Below, one piece after another: positions 1 to 8,686 of a DNA stretch of 64,000 nt. Origin of the DNA: Porphyridium purpureum (taxonomy: Eukaryota > Rhodophyta > Bangiophyceae > Porphyridiales > Porphyridiaceae); the NCBI GenBank assembly GCA_008690995.1, contig VRMN01000001.1, positions 1,054,001 to 1,118,000 on the forward strand. The letters are read 5' to 3'. Below the pieces are notes generated by a model that saw only the letters and a list, made by a program, of their open reading frames with translations, searched no databases and was not told the DNA's origin. A program made the translations under genes and the position numbers. Each line of letters starts with the position of its first letter. Position 1 is the stretch's first letter.

Positions 1-1
1 G

Positions 2-3000
2 CACGTGGGAGACGTTCCCGCCAGTGTAGAAAATGGCCACTCAAGCGCCTACGGAACCGATTCGCAACCGGTGGAAAGCATCGGAGACGCTCTACCCAGA
101 CTCGACAAAAACCATGTCGCCGCGGAAGAAAAGGAGGCAAAAGGGAAGGAAGAAGAAGAGGCTACCGTTTGCGTTTGCGGGAGTACCAAGAATCGAGGCT
201 TCATGATCTACTGTGAAACTTGTCGGACGTGGCAGCATGGCAAGTGCATTGGGTACAAGCGGGAGAGCGAAGTTCCCGAGGAGTACTATTGCACACGATG
301 CCGGCCGGACCTGATGCTCGCGACTTGTGTAGCGCATCCTCATTTCAAGCCATCGCAGCGCGGGTCAGGTTCGCTGCGGGATGCGAATGTGACTGAGGCA
401 GAAAGAGCATGTCTTGCGGAAGTGAAAAGTGCTCAAATACGGAAGCTTATCCGCGGTGGAATGAAGTTGGATAGATCAGACAGAGTAGAAACGTTGCGTA
501 GGTATGCAAAGGACTGGCGAACAGTGTACAGATACCGCGCAGAAGAGGACGCGCTTCGCGCTGATTTTTTAAAGGCGATGCGCATTCTGACGGGTTGGGA
601 TGTGGAGGCGATTTTGGAACAGCTCAACTCAACAACATCCTCATCAGATCATCCGACCAAGTCTGGGCCCGTATCGCCTTTTGCTTCACCCTCGGTGACT
701 GGGCGCGTTATGTCGCTATCGCCTCGCCAATCTTCTTTGAGTTCAGATGCGGGCCATGGAAATGGAACTACTTCACTCGATCTTGGACTGAATAATCGGT
801 CTGGAGGCGAAGACAGTAATGCTAGAAGTGGAGGTGGGCAGCAGCACCGTGAAAAAGAGCGAGTATCGAATGGGAGGAAACGAAAAACCGAGACTGCGAA
901 CACTGTACCCAAGATCGATTACAAAGACGGCGTCTACTTTAAAGACGGTATGCTCGTCGATCCGAACGCAATGACGCGCGATGAACGCAAAATGTATCAA
1001 CTTGCCCTACAGTTTCAGCGCATGGAAGAGCGCTCCAAGAGGAATAAGCGCGGCGGCGGCGGTAGCCACAGCGAAACGACGTCCTCACCCCGTGCAGACC
1101 CGAAGGAGGTACAAGGCACGCGGAGAGGCTCCCCGAGTCCAAAATCAATCCAGCAATCTAGGCAGAGGAGTCCTTGTGTCTCCAAGAAGCCCTCTCCTGG
1201 AACAGCTGGGGGTGCGGGCGGGACACCACGCGCGTTGACGAAAACAGCCACTGATGCAATAGGCACCCAGAGAAAAAGTAATGTCGCGAACGTCACAACC
1301 TCGGCCGCCAGCGCCGCAGACGCCAGCATAACGCCCAGAACTCCCGGTAGGAAATCGAATGGAGAAAGGAGCACCGGGTTTCCGGCGGCGCTTGCTCCGA
1401 CCAGTCCGGACATTGGGACGTCGAGCCTTCCGCTGCTTTCACCGGAGGACCGTAAGCGATTGTTAATTCCGCTGAAGGCGCCTGGGCCTTCCATAATCGG
1501 TTCATCTTTGTTCGCGCCCAGCAGTGAGAGTGGCACTGGAACTGTTGAGGATATTGGGACAAAGAAGTATCGCATTCTGAACGGCACGCAATTTTGCTCG
1601 AAGGAAAGGTGTGGAGAAGGAGATCATCACAACATCATAGTCCGCGAGGCCTACAATGACCTGAGAGAGGCATCTTGTGCTCCGGAAATGTTTGATTCCG
1701 ACCTGGCTGTTTCGGTTCTACCGCGAAAGCGACTGCTTCTGGAGAAATGGGCCTCCGTTTCTACTGCTCTACCCGAAGCGGAAGGACGGGACCGTCCCGG
1801 TGATTTTGTGCGTTCAGATGCAAGCAGTCGTTGTGGCGGGAGTGAAGGCGAACGTGTCGAAAAGCGTGATGGCGCAATTCAATTTGTTGACACGGGCTTT
1901 AACACCCTCTCATCTCCAGTGGCCGTCACAAAGACAGGTATGGAATGGAAGAAGATCGGCGCGGATGTGCTGGACAAGGACGAAGCGATAAAGGACGAAA
2001 GAGTAGAGATTAATGGGACAGCGGCAGTGGGAGACGAGGAGGAAAGTGCCTCTCGTGTTCCTTCATTCTTACTGCATGCGAGTATGGCATGTAGCGAGGG
2101 TGGACGTGATGACGCGCCTTCTCAAGCTTCGGCGTTTATTTCTTTGGCCAAGGACGGGCAAGGGAACATATCGGCGCGTGCATGTTCCCGACCGGCTCAC
2201 AACGCAGTTGACAAGGCGCCTGAATCTTCCATCAACAATTCGCCATCCTTTCCTGCGAGTTCGCCTATAATGAGGAAGTCTTCTGGTGACTCGGCAGGCT
2301 CAGTATTGCCTAGGAAGCGGAAGCTGGTGGTGTCTGATGATGAGGACGATGATATTCACAAGGATCAAAGTGCAACTGGCGAGCCCCTGCTGACGAAGAA
2401 ACTCCAAAAGCAAGAAGCTGTTGCGGAAGGAAGAGCTGAAGTAGAGGTGGGCCGTGACAAGAACGACAACAACGTCCGCGATTTCATAATTCCCAAGGTG
2501 GAACCTCACGCCGTCAAGCCCTCTTCGGAAGACGTTAATGTGGAGACGGCGCAATCAAAAACACCAAAGGCATCTCCGAGAATAGCAACATTATCCTTTG
2601 GGAGTAATACGGGAGCCAGCGGTGCCGGCGGCGTGAGCGGCAGCGCGAACGGCGGCATAGTGATAGGAGCCTCTCTTCCCGCAGGATCGCCTGTCTTGTC
2701 GCTTTCGTTCGGTGGTATGACAAAGACACGAGGCGGCTCGCCTGGAGGGCTCGGTCCGATGTCTCTGTGGGGACAACAGCAGGGTCATCAGGAATCTGCT
2801 GATGTGCCGGCGTTCGGGCGACTGAATTCCGGGACAACCGGATCCTCAGTTGCTGGCAGCCGACCAATAGTTGGCCTACCGGCATTTGGAGAGACTGGCG
2901 CGCCAAAACTATCGTTTTCGTTCGGCGCGGGTTTGGCCGAGTCGGGCATTTTGCCGACTGCTGCTGCTCGTCAAAACGAGGTGGAATCCGCGCAGCCTAT

Positions 3001-3934
3001 TTCTTTGGCCGAAAGAGACGATGATAAGTATGAGAAGGCCCCTGCTGTGATACCCGCGAGCACTGAAAATGAACTCAGAGGCGCGGGCGCTGGTCTTGAC
3101 GAGGAGTGTGCAGAGGAGAAGAATAAGGAACGTGGAAGAGCGGACCAAGGTGCTGCGGCGTGCAGTATTGTCGACCCGAAGGAAGTAGGAGGTATGGAAA
3201 ATGCGCCGTCAGTTGTGCCTCAAAATTCAGAAAAGGACACGTCGGGCCATGTTGCCGTGACCGTTGATTCGAAGGAGGACGGCACAGCTATGGGGTCGTT
3301 AAAAGGTGTTCAGTCTGACGAGGCTGACCGCGCGGTCAGTATTGCTGTGCTTCCGGAAAGTTCATGGCAAATTCCATGCGCAAAATCCCCATCTGCAACG
3401 GAAGCCTCTGAGGAAAAATTGTCCTTGAGGGATGTTCGTACAACTGCGTCTGGCGGCTCGCCTTTTCCCCCTGGACAACAGATCGGTGATCATAGCACCG
3501 TTGGGTCTTTTCCATTGAAAACCTGGCCCTCCTCAGGAAATGCGTCACGGGGAGGTCATGGTAGTAGTGGCAATACCGGTGGCAATGGACATCACCGGGG
3601 TGCACTCACGCGCGACAACAAGTGGAACGGCGCATGCAGTGGTGTAGCAGATTCGCGAGGCGTTACCGCAGGACATGGATGGAACGGCGGCCGGCATGAC
3701 CATCAATCCCAGCGAGCTTGTGATGGCAAGTCGTCTCCTTACTTCAGGAAGGATAGTGGGGGTAATTCTGTCGGTAGCGTAGCAGGTTTTGAACATGGGT
3801 CGCAAATACCTGCTTCGGCGTCACTCTTACAGTCGCACAGGCAGAAGTCGGACTCTGGTGATCGGCCGAAAAAGGTGAACAGCGAGGCTCTTCAGGCGTG
3901 GCGACTGTATCGCCAGCAGAATGGATGGGGTTGA
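2..3934 (+). CDS. PHD-finger nuclear protein with FG-like low-complexity tail (5' partial)
   Basis: A single frame open from the left edge; the first codon usable as a start is GTG, so the true start lies outside the window. Counted from base 5, residues 56-99 form a PHD finger with ligands C56, C58, C70, C73, H78, C81, C96 and C99 (C4HC3), a fold that usually reads histone H3 tails. A basic helical segment follows (about 125-210). The remaining roughly 1000 residues are Ser/Gly/Glu-rich and probably disordered, with KRKR-type nuclear signals and several LSFG/SFSFG motifs between about 860 and 990, resembling FG repeats. The protein ends in a Trp-containing segment, LQAWRLYRQQNGWG. A role in chromatin or transcription is inferred; I do not recognise an orthologue. 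It converges on the glycosyltransferase gene with about 130 bp between stops. Confidence 0.75.
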   Translation, partial: HVGDVPASVENGHSSAYGTDSQPVESIGDALPRLDKNHVAAEEKEAKGKEEEEATVCVCGSTKNRGFMIYCETCRTWQHGKCIGYKRESEVPEEYYCTRCRPDLMLATCVAHPHFKPSQRGSGSLRDANVTEAERACLAEVKSAQIRKLIRGGMKLDRSDRVETLRRYAKDWRTVYRYRAEEDALRADFLKAMRILTGWDVEAILEQLNSTTSSSDHPTKSGPVSPFASPSVTGRVMSLSPRQSSLSSDAGHGNGTTSLDLGLNNRSGGEDSNARSGGGQQHREKERVSNGRKRKTETANTVPKIDYKDGVYFKDGMLVDPNAMTRDERKMYQLALQFQRMEERSKRNKRGGGGSHSETTSSPRADPKEVQGTRRGSPSPKSIQQSRQRSPCVSKKPSPGTAGGAGGTPRALTKTATDAIGTQRKSNVANVTTSAASAADASITPRTPGRKSNGERSTGFPAALAPTSPDIGTSSLPLLSPEDRKRLLIPLKAPGPSIIGSSLFAPSSESGTGTVEDIGTKKYRILNGTQFCSKERCGEGDHHNIIVREAYNDLREASCAPEMFDSDLAVSVLPRKRLLLEKWASVSTALPEAEGRDRPGDFVRSDASSRCGGSEGERVEKRDGAIQFVDTGFNTLSSPVAVTKTGMEWKKIGADVLDKDEAIKDERVEINGTAAVGDEEESASRVPSFLLHASMACSEGGRDDAPSQASAFISLAKDGQGNISARACSRPAHNAVDKAPESSINNSPSFPASSPIMRKSSGDSAGSVLPRKRKLVVSDDEDDDIHKDQSATGEPLLTKKLQKQEAVAEGRAEVEVGRDKNDNNVRDFIIPKVEPHAVKPSSEDVNVETAQSKTPKASPRIATLSFGSNTGASGAGGVSGSANGGIVIGASLPAGSPVLSLSFGGMTKTRGGSPGGLGPMSLWGQQQGHQESADVPAFGRLNSGTTGSSVAGSRPIVGLPAFGETGAPKLSFSFGAGLAESGILPTAAARQNEVESAQPISLAERDDDKYEKAPAVIPASTENELRGAGAGLDEECAEEKNKERGRADQGAAACSIVDPKEVGGMENAPSVVPQNSEKDTSGHVAVTVDSKEDGTAMGSLKGVQSDEADRAVSIAVLPESSWQIPCAKSPSATEASEEKLSLRDVRTTASGGSPFPPGQQIGDHSTVGSFPLKTWPSSGNASRGGHGSSGNTGGNGHHRGALTRDNKWNGACSGVADSRGVTAGHGWNGGRHDHQSQRACDGKSSPYFRKDSGGNSVGSVAGFEHGSQIPASASLLQSHRQKSDSGDRPKKVNSEALQAWRLYRQQNGWG

Positions 3935-3971
3935 CACAGAGTAGACTAGCATGCCTGCTTGTGAATCGTCG

Positions 3972-3977
3972 AATAAA
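3972..3977 (+). promoter_or_regulatory. AATAAA poly(A) signal candidate
   Basis: A perfect AATAAA hexamer 37 nt after the stop of the PHD-finger gene, in the short spacer before the convergent glycosyltransferase gene. Position and sequence fit a polyadenylation signal; no transcript evidence is available. Confidence 0.4.
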
Positions 3978-4065
3978 CTTATTGGGCCGGGTGAAAGTGC
4001 AGGTTACAGGCGCGTTTTGACTCGCTAGCTCTTCCATAGGTTCGCGACCCAACTTGAACATGAGA

Positions 4066-7000
4066 TCAGCCCTTCCGCGACAACTGCAGCTGCAGTTTGG
4101 TGCAGAAGGTGTGTTTGGACAGGTTGAGGACGCGGTATGAGACGGAGTTGAGCCCGTTTTGCTTGAAAGCTTCCTTGTCTCGAAGTGCGATCTCAAGGCG
4201 CGCACGCGATGTCCTCTCCAAAGCAAGGATGTCACCAGCGCTGAGCTCCGGCGGCATAGACAGAACATGAGGATGATAAAGCTCGTAAAAGATACCAGCT
4301 TCAGGGTCGCGCCGTGCAGGAATGCCGTGCTTTGTCAGACCCGCCTGCATGAGACGTGGCAACAGGTCGCGATCCTCAAAGCCAGTGCCCCAGTGGTCAT
4401 TGGCGTAGCCATTCACTTTCAAATAACTGTGCGCGCTGCTGAAGAGCATGGCAAGGCCCGTGAATCTAGGGTCAGCCACTCGGGTGCCGCGATTGCTTAC
4501 AAGCGTACTTGGCAGCGCCTCTGCATCACTTTGTGCGCTCTCTGCCAAGTACGACACACCCGCCATCGGCAGCCATCTGAGATCGTGAAAAGCAAACGAT
4601 ATGTCATCCCATACAGGCGCGCAATTGCCCTTGGCACTGCCAGGGCACATCTCACGAAACGCTGCATTGTTGAGCGCCCCTCGATTCAAAGGTTGTCCAT
4701 CCGTCTGATGCACGAGCAGAATTTCAAAGTTTGGTACGCACTGTTGGCGCAACAAACTGTCCATGTATCTAGCAAATACCTCTGCTTCGATTCGCATGTC
4801 GTTCGTCAGACCTGCCACTACACGCAGTTCACGCGTGTCACCAACCGATGCCGGACCATTCTTTTCCTTGATATTCCGAAGCGTGTCTAGCGCGGTAAAG
4901 TCCTGGCGCGTGCGTAACGGGTCAAACGAGCTCAAGTCGAGATGATCGAGGCAGGGCGAGACCCCAACGATCGCGCGCACGTCTGCGTCGTCGTCCCGTG
5001 GTTCGATACTGGTACTTTCCACAGCAAGACACCACGCCTGACTCCTGTATGTGCTGAGAAGTCGAATTTGTGCCAACCCGCTGTGCCTCCACAATTGATT
5101 CTCGCTGCCCACGATATCTGACTGCACTGTGTGACACGGCGACAAGTGCAGGCCCATAAAGTGCTTCGAGCTGTCTTTGCCCGCAGACAGGCAGAGTGCC
5201 AAATTCTCAGATTGTTTCGGCTCGACTTTCCTGTTAGAGTAATTAGACGTCGGATTTTGATCCGAAAAGTCAGTTCGAGTGGTTGCCAGATCCAACCACT
5301 CTAATTGAAACATCAGGTCCGAGTGGAGCGACGAAGGCACTTTGACAGGTCTTTTTCTCCATCGCATACTCGGACTGTCTTGGAAAACTTGAGCGCATGG
5401 TTCCAGCGTGACAACCATATCTTCGCTATTGAACTTGAGCCCGATTCTGGATTTGGACCTGGGATGCAGTTTCCTTTCCCGATTGGATGTTGGTGATCTC
5501 ACTGCAGGGGGATTTTCTGATCCCGGCGAGGCCATTAGACATCGGCGCTCGGATCCTGACGCCACCATTGCACCGAGAAATTCGATCATGGAGTCCTGCT
5601 GTTCGTGGGGCGCGAGGAAAAATTGTAGAGCGATATCGTCCAGCTCTAGGCTCCGTTCGAGAGTCTTTGCTTCTATGTTTTCTTCTTCTTTCGAGCTCCA
5701 GGCTTGCTCATTGAAGCCTGCGTCTTCTTGGAAACTTATTGCATCATCATCACCTGTACCTTGATCCAGTGAGGACGTTTCAAACTCCACTACGAGTTCG
5801 AGATGCGACAGCGCATCTGTGACGGCGGCAATCCGGACCCCGCCTGCTGAGGATGCCATTGCTTGTGTGGTCGTCGGAGCGAGTACAGAAGCAGAGCGGT
5901 AATCCAGCCAGCAAGACAACGGAGGCTTCAGAAATACCGATTCTGCCTGCTTCGCGGCACGCCGGCTCAGTAGTGAGTAAAAGGCGCCTCCTGCGTAACA
6001 TGGCAAGTCAACGAAGTGCACCTTAGATTCGTTCATGCGCTTCATGAACTCTCTTTCTAGCACACTGAGCTCTGGTCGTAACTTTCGGTGGGCTTGACAG
6101 TTAGGAAATGGTGCTGTGCGTTCAAAAGCGTGTACGCTGCCAAACACGGCACCGAAGCTTGTATCGCTCTCTCTGCCACCAATGCGCGTCCAATTAAAGC
6201 CCGAAACACAGCTCGCAGAACGGATCACAGCCAAATAATTCGCATTCTGCTCCCTCCGTTGCTTAGCACTGAATCGGTCGTACTTGTGTGGGTCGAGCGC
6301 TTCGATTGATAACGGGAGCACGGACGGATCGAGAAAGAGCACGTGTGTCGCCCAAGCCCGCACAGCGTTAAAGCCGAGGTTGTACAAAAACCCTTTGAAA
6401 AAATTTCTAGCAAGTGTCGGCGATTGCGAGACGGCTACGACACGAAGTTCGAAAGGTGACGTTTGCGATTCTGCAGCCGATGACTGGAAAAGCGAGAAAG
6501 GTAGCGATGCCTCGCGCATCAGCGATGCAAGGTACCTCGATATGACCTGCACGCGTTCATCACGGACGATCTCAGTGGAGATTACAACTGCAACCCGCGG
6601 AATTTGGCGAGTAGTAGATGCGGTACTAGCCATCATCTGTTGGCGCTCATTGTGCATGCTGGTATCCACGCGCATCGACTTCAAGATTCCCCGAAGAATT
6701 TGCTCTGCCTCACCGTGAGCCACCGAATTCTCTTGCTTGTCCGACTTTTCCATAAGCAAAGACGGATCAAGATCATCCCACTGCTGATCTTTTGTGAATG
6801 AAAGCTCGGTCCTCCCCGCGACTTGTTCATCTCGGTACTGGTCCGGCTGCAGATCCAATTCATAAGCAGGAGCTTCTGCACTGAACAAGCGTTGCAGGCT
6901 CAGCATCACTCCGAACACTAGCACGGTGACCATCACCGTTTGGCCAACCGCGCGCCACGAACCGCGCGCATGCAACGCATTGGCGCCGCCGTACGTTGGC

Positions 7001-7173
7001 CGTGGCAGTGGTCTCGCGGATGAGGAGGACGATATCGAGGATGCGCTCCTCATCAACACGTCCCAGCGTGGACGTCCGGGCGCGGCGCGCGCGCTCATGG
7101 AAGCTCTGGCGCAAAAACCGAGGTTTGTCAGATGCCATCCGAGTTTAAGATCAGGACGTAAAAAGCCTGTCAA
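4066..7173 (-). CDS. Type II Golgi glycosyltransferase with two GT7-like modules
   Basis: A 1035-residue protein. A single hydrophobic segment near 76-95 after a basic N-terminus suggests a type II Golgi anchor. The C-terminal module (about 780-990) matches the beta-1,4-galactosyltransferase (GT7) family: NRGALNNAAF (830-839), FHDLRWLP (862-869, in place of the usual DVD), and a VNG..NDHWGTGFEDRDLL block at 920-938, equivalent to the WGxGxEDDD acceptor/catalytic motif. An N-terminal module (about 190-400) has a similar but degenerate layout: LYNLGFNA (263-270) and HVLFLDPSVLP (277-287). Between them, about 655-750, lie repeated CL...SPC...QLW and CLAV...SPCLD patterns that could be a ricin-type beta-trefoil lectin. 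It probably builds cell-wall or glycoprotein sugars; the substrate is unknown. The first ATG fits the 114-bp spacer; Met26 or Met41 are alternatives. Confidence 0.75.
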   Translation of the reverse strand: MTGFLRPDLKLGWHLTNLGFCARASMSARAAPGRPRWDVLMRSASSISSSSSARPLPRPTYGGANALHARGSWRAVGQTVMVTVLVFGVMLSLQRLFSAEAPAYELDLQPDQYRDEQVAGRTELSFTKDQQWDDLDPSLLMEKSDKQENSVAHGEAEQILRGILKSMRVDTSMHNERQQMMASTASTTRQIPRVAVVISTEIVRDERVQVISRYLASLMREASLPFSLFQSSAAESQTSPFELRVVAVSQSPTLARNFFKGFLYNLGFNAVRAWATHVLFLDPSVLPLSIEALDPHKYDRFSAKQRREQNANYLAVIRSASCVSGFNWTRIGGRESDTSFGAVFGSVHAFERTAPFPNCQAHRKLRPELSVLEREFMKRMNESKVHFVDLPCYAGGAFYSLLSRRAAKQAESVFLKPPLSCWLDYRSASVLAPTTTQAMASSAGGVRIAAVTDALSHLELVVEFETSSLDQGTGDDDAISFQEDAGFNEQAWSSKEEENIEAKTLERSLELDDIALQFFLAPHEQQDSMIEFLGAMVASGSERRCLMASPGSENPPAVRSPTSNRERKLHPRSKSRIGLKFNSEDMVVTLEPCAQVFQDSPSMRWRKRPVKVPSSLHSDLMFQLEWLDLATTRTDFSDQNPTSNYSNRKVEPKQSENLALCLSAGKDSSKHFMGLHLSPCHTVQSDIVGSENQLWRHSGLAQIRLLSTYRSQAWCLAVESTSIEPRDDDADVRAIVGVSPCLDHLDLSSFDPLRTRQDFTALDTLRNIKEKNGPASVGDTRELRVVAGLTNDMRIEAEVFARYMDSLLRQQCVPNFEILLVHQTDGQPLNRGALNNAAFREMCPGSAKGNCAPVWDDISFAFHDLRWLPMAGVSYLAESAQSDAEALPSTLVSNRGTRVADPRFTGLAMLFSSAHSYLKVNGYANDHWGTGFEDRDLLPRLMQAGLTKHGIPARRDPEAGIFYELYHPHVLSMPPELSAGDILALERTSRARLEIALRDKEAFKQNGLNSVSYRVLNLSKHTFCTKLQLQLSRKG

Positions 7174-7287
7174 GTCTATTCTTTACTGTTAGGACGCTGG
7201 CCACGTCCCAAAGAGGTCAGATGCGTGGCTTGTCTGGTCTTCGCGCTGCGCGCCCCAAGCTGGACAACAGCAGAGCGGCAACTTGGG

Positions 7288-8580
7288 CTACAACATGACG
7301 AGGGCGTTCTCGTGAGGTTCGATTGGTCGGGTCTTCCAATTGTAAACGTAGTAATGCAAAATGCCGTCGCCGGCATTGAAACGCAGCTCTTTGAAAAACG
7401 ACTCGTTCTGTTTCATGTTGAGCGCATTGAACACATCAATCTTGATCTTGCTAGCAACAACAAGCATATCCCTCATCAGCTCCGTCAACGCTGTCTTTTC
7501 GGTGCCATAATTCCAGAGATACGCCGCGTCCAGAGTTTTATGCTTATCGTGCCGGATCACGGTAGACGGAATGACATAGAATGAGATCACGTCCGTGATT
7601 TGGTGCGAGTCTGGGTTTTCAACCACATAGCAGTACACAACTCCGGCTCGCTCCAAATGCCAATGCCGAAATTCGGCAACAGACCATTCGATTCTCAATT
7701 GGAATTTTTCCGACTGGCGATTAATCAGCGCACAAGCTGCCTCCACATCGCGTTCCTCCATGGCTCTCAGGCCTGGCGTCTTGGTCTTTTCTGGCACGTT
7801 ATTCAACCGAATCATTCGCGACAGCGGCATGTTTGGCGGTAGGCGCGAAAATCCAACCTCAACCAACTTTTTGGTGTTCAGCGAGCGGTGGTAGTACTGG
7901 TTGGCTGTCAGCGGGCGCGGAAGGTACGAACCTGCGGTATAAACGGCCTGGAAGCAACCAGTCAAGTGGACGCGCCTGGTAATTTCTTTGATGAGCACGG
8001 GCGCCAAGCGCTTGGAGCGCAATTTCTTGTGCACGCAAAGAAAGTTGATTTCGGGCATACTTTGTGCGTGCTCTCTGACGTGTAGCAAGACGGGCACGGC
8101 GCTAATAAAGGCAACCAACTTGCCGGAAGCCTTGACTCGCACCCCCACGTGCCAATCCTTTCTCCAACCTGGCGGGAAGAGTGCCCATGACAAAAACGCC
8201 TTCGAGTAATCAAATCGGAAGCCCGCGTCATCATCTTCCACGTAGTTTTCGCTGAGCAGAGCGTAGAGTTGGTCGAGGATGGGCTCATGCTGGAGATCAA
8301 GCTCTTCCCACTCAAAGTGCGACAGGAGTGCGTGCGGCTTCTTCTGAATGTCTTCGACGGGTCGATCAGGCTCAATTGGGCATCCCTTCTGCATGTCAAA
8401 AATCGATTCGTCATCCAGCTTGGGTACCGGCTGCGTGTTCCAAAACTTGAAGTCCGAATTGACGTCTCCCTTGCTGCCAATATGCGCGTTCAGTCTGGCC
8501 ATCATTTCCTCGAGGTTTGAGAGCGGGGGCTTGCCAGGATGCCCCTCGTCCCCGTCGCCGTCTTGTCCCCGTTCATCCAT
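7288..8580 (-). CDS. NMT1: Glycylpeptide N-tetradecanoyltransferase (N-myristoyltransferase)
   Basis: A 430-residue protein of normal family length. It transfers myristate from myristoyl-CoA to the N-terminal glycine of target proteins on cytosolic ribosomes. Visible signatures are FKFWNTQPVPKLDDE near residue 46, the acyl-CoA site block EINFLCVHKKLRSKRL with the following APVLIKEITRR, the TAGSYLP segment, and the C-terminal part with DVFNALN and the GDGILHYYVYNW motif. The protein ends in VML, and in this family the terminal carboxylate acts as the catalytic base. The N-terminal 40 residues are acidic and probably flexible. It is divergent from the F-box/JmjC gene, and a pyrimidine tract on the plus strand (GA-rich on its own coding strand) lies just upstream. 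Identification is confident. Confidence 0.95.
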   Translation of the reverse strand: MDERGQDGDGDEGHPGKPPLSNLEEMMARLNAHIGSKGDVNSDFKFWNTQPVPKLDDESIFDMQKGCPIEPDRPVEDIQKKPHALLSHFEWEELDLQHEPILDQLYALLSENYVEDDDAGFRFDYSKAFLSWALFPPGWRKDWHVGVRVKASGKLVAFISAVPVLLHVREHAQSMPEINFLCVHKKLRSKRLAPVLIKEITRRVHLTGCFQAVYTAGSYLPRPLTANQYYHRSLNTKKLVEVGFSRLPPNMPLSRMIRLNNVPEKTKTPGLRAMEERDVEAACALINRQSEKFQLRIEWSVAEFRHWHLERAGVVYCYVVENPDSHQITDVISFYVIPSTVIRHDKHKTLDAAYLWNYGTEKTALTELMRDMLVVASKIKIDVFNALNMKQNESFFKELRFNAGDGILHYYVYNWKTRPIEPHENALVML

Positions 8581-8686
8581 GCTTTCGATCGCCGTGCCTT
8601 TCCCCTCTCCTTCCTCTTCTCGATCGCCGCTACTTTGCGCGCTCAGTCACACGATTACAAATAAAAGCAGCGGCTTTACTATGTAA

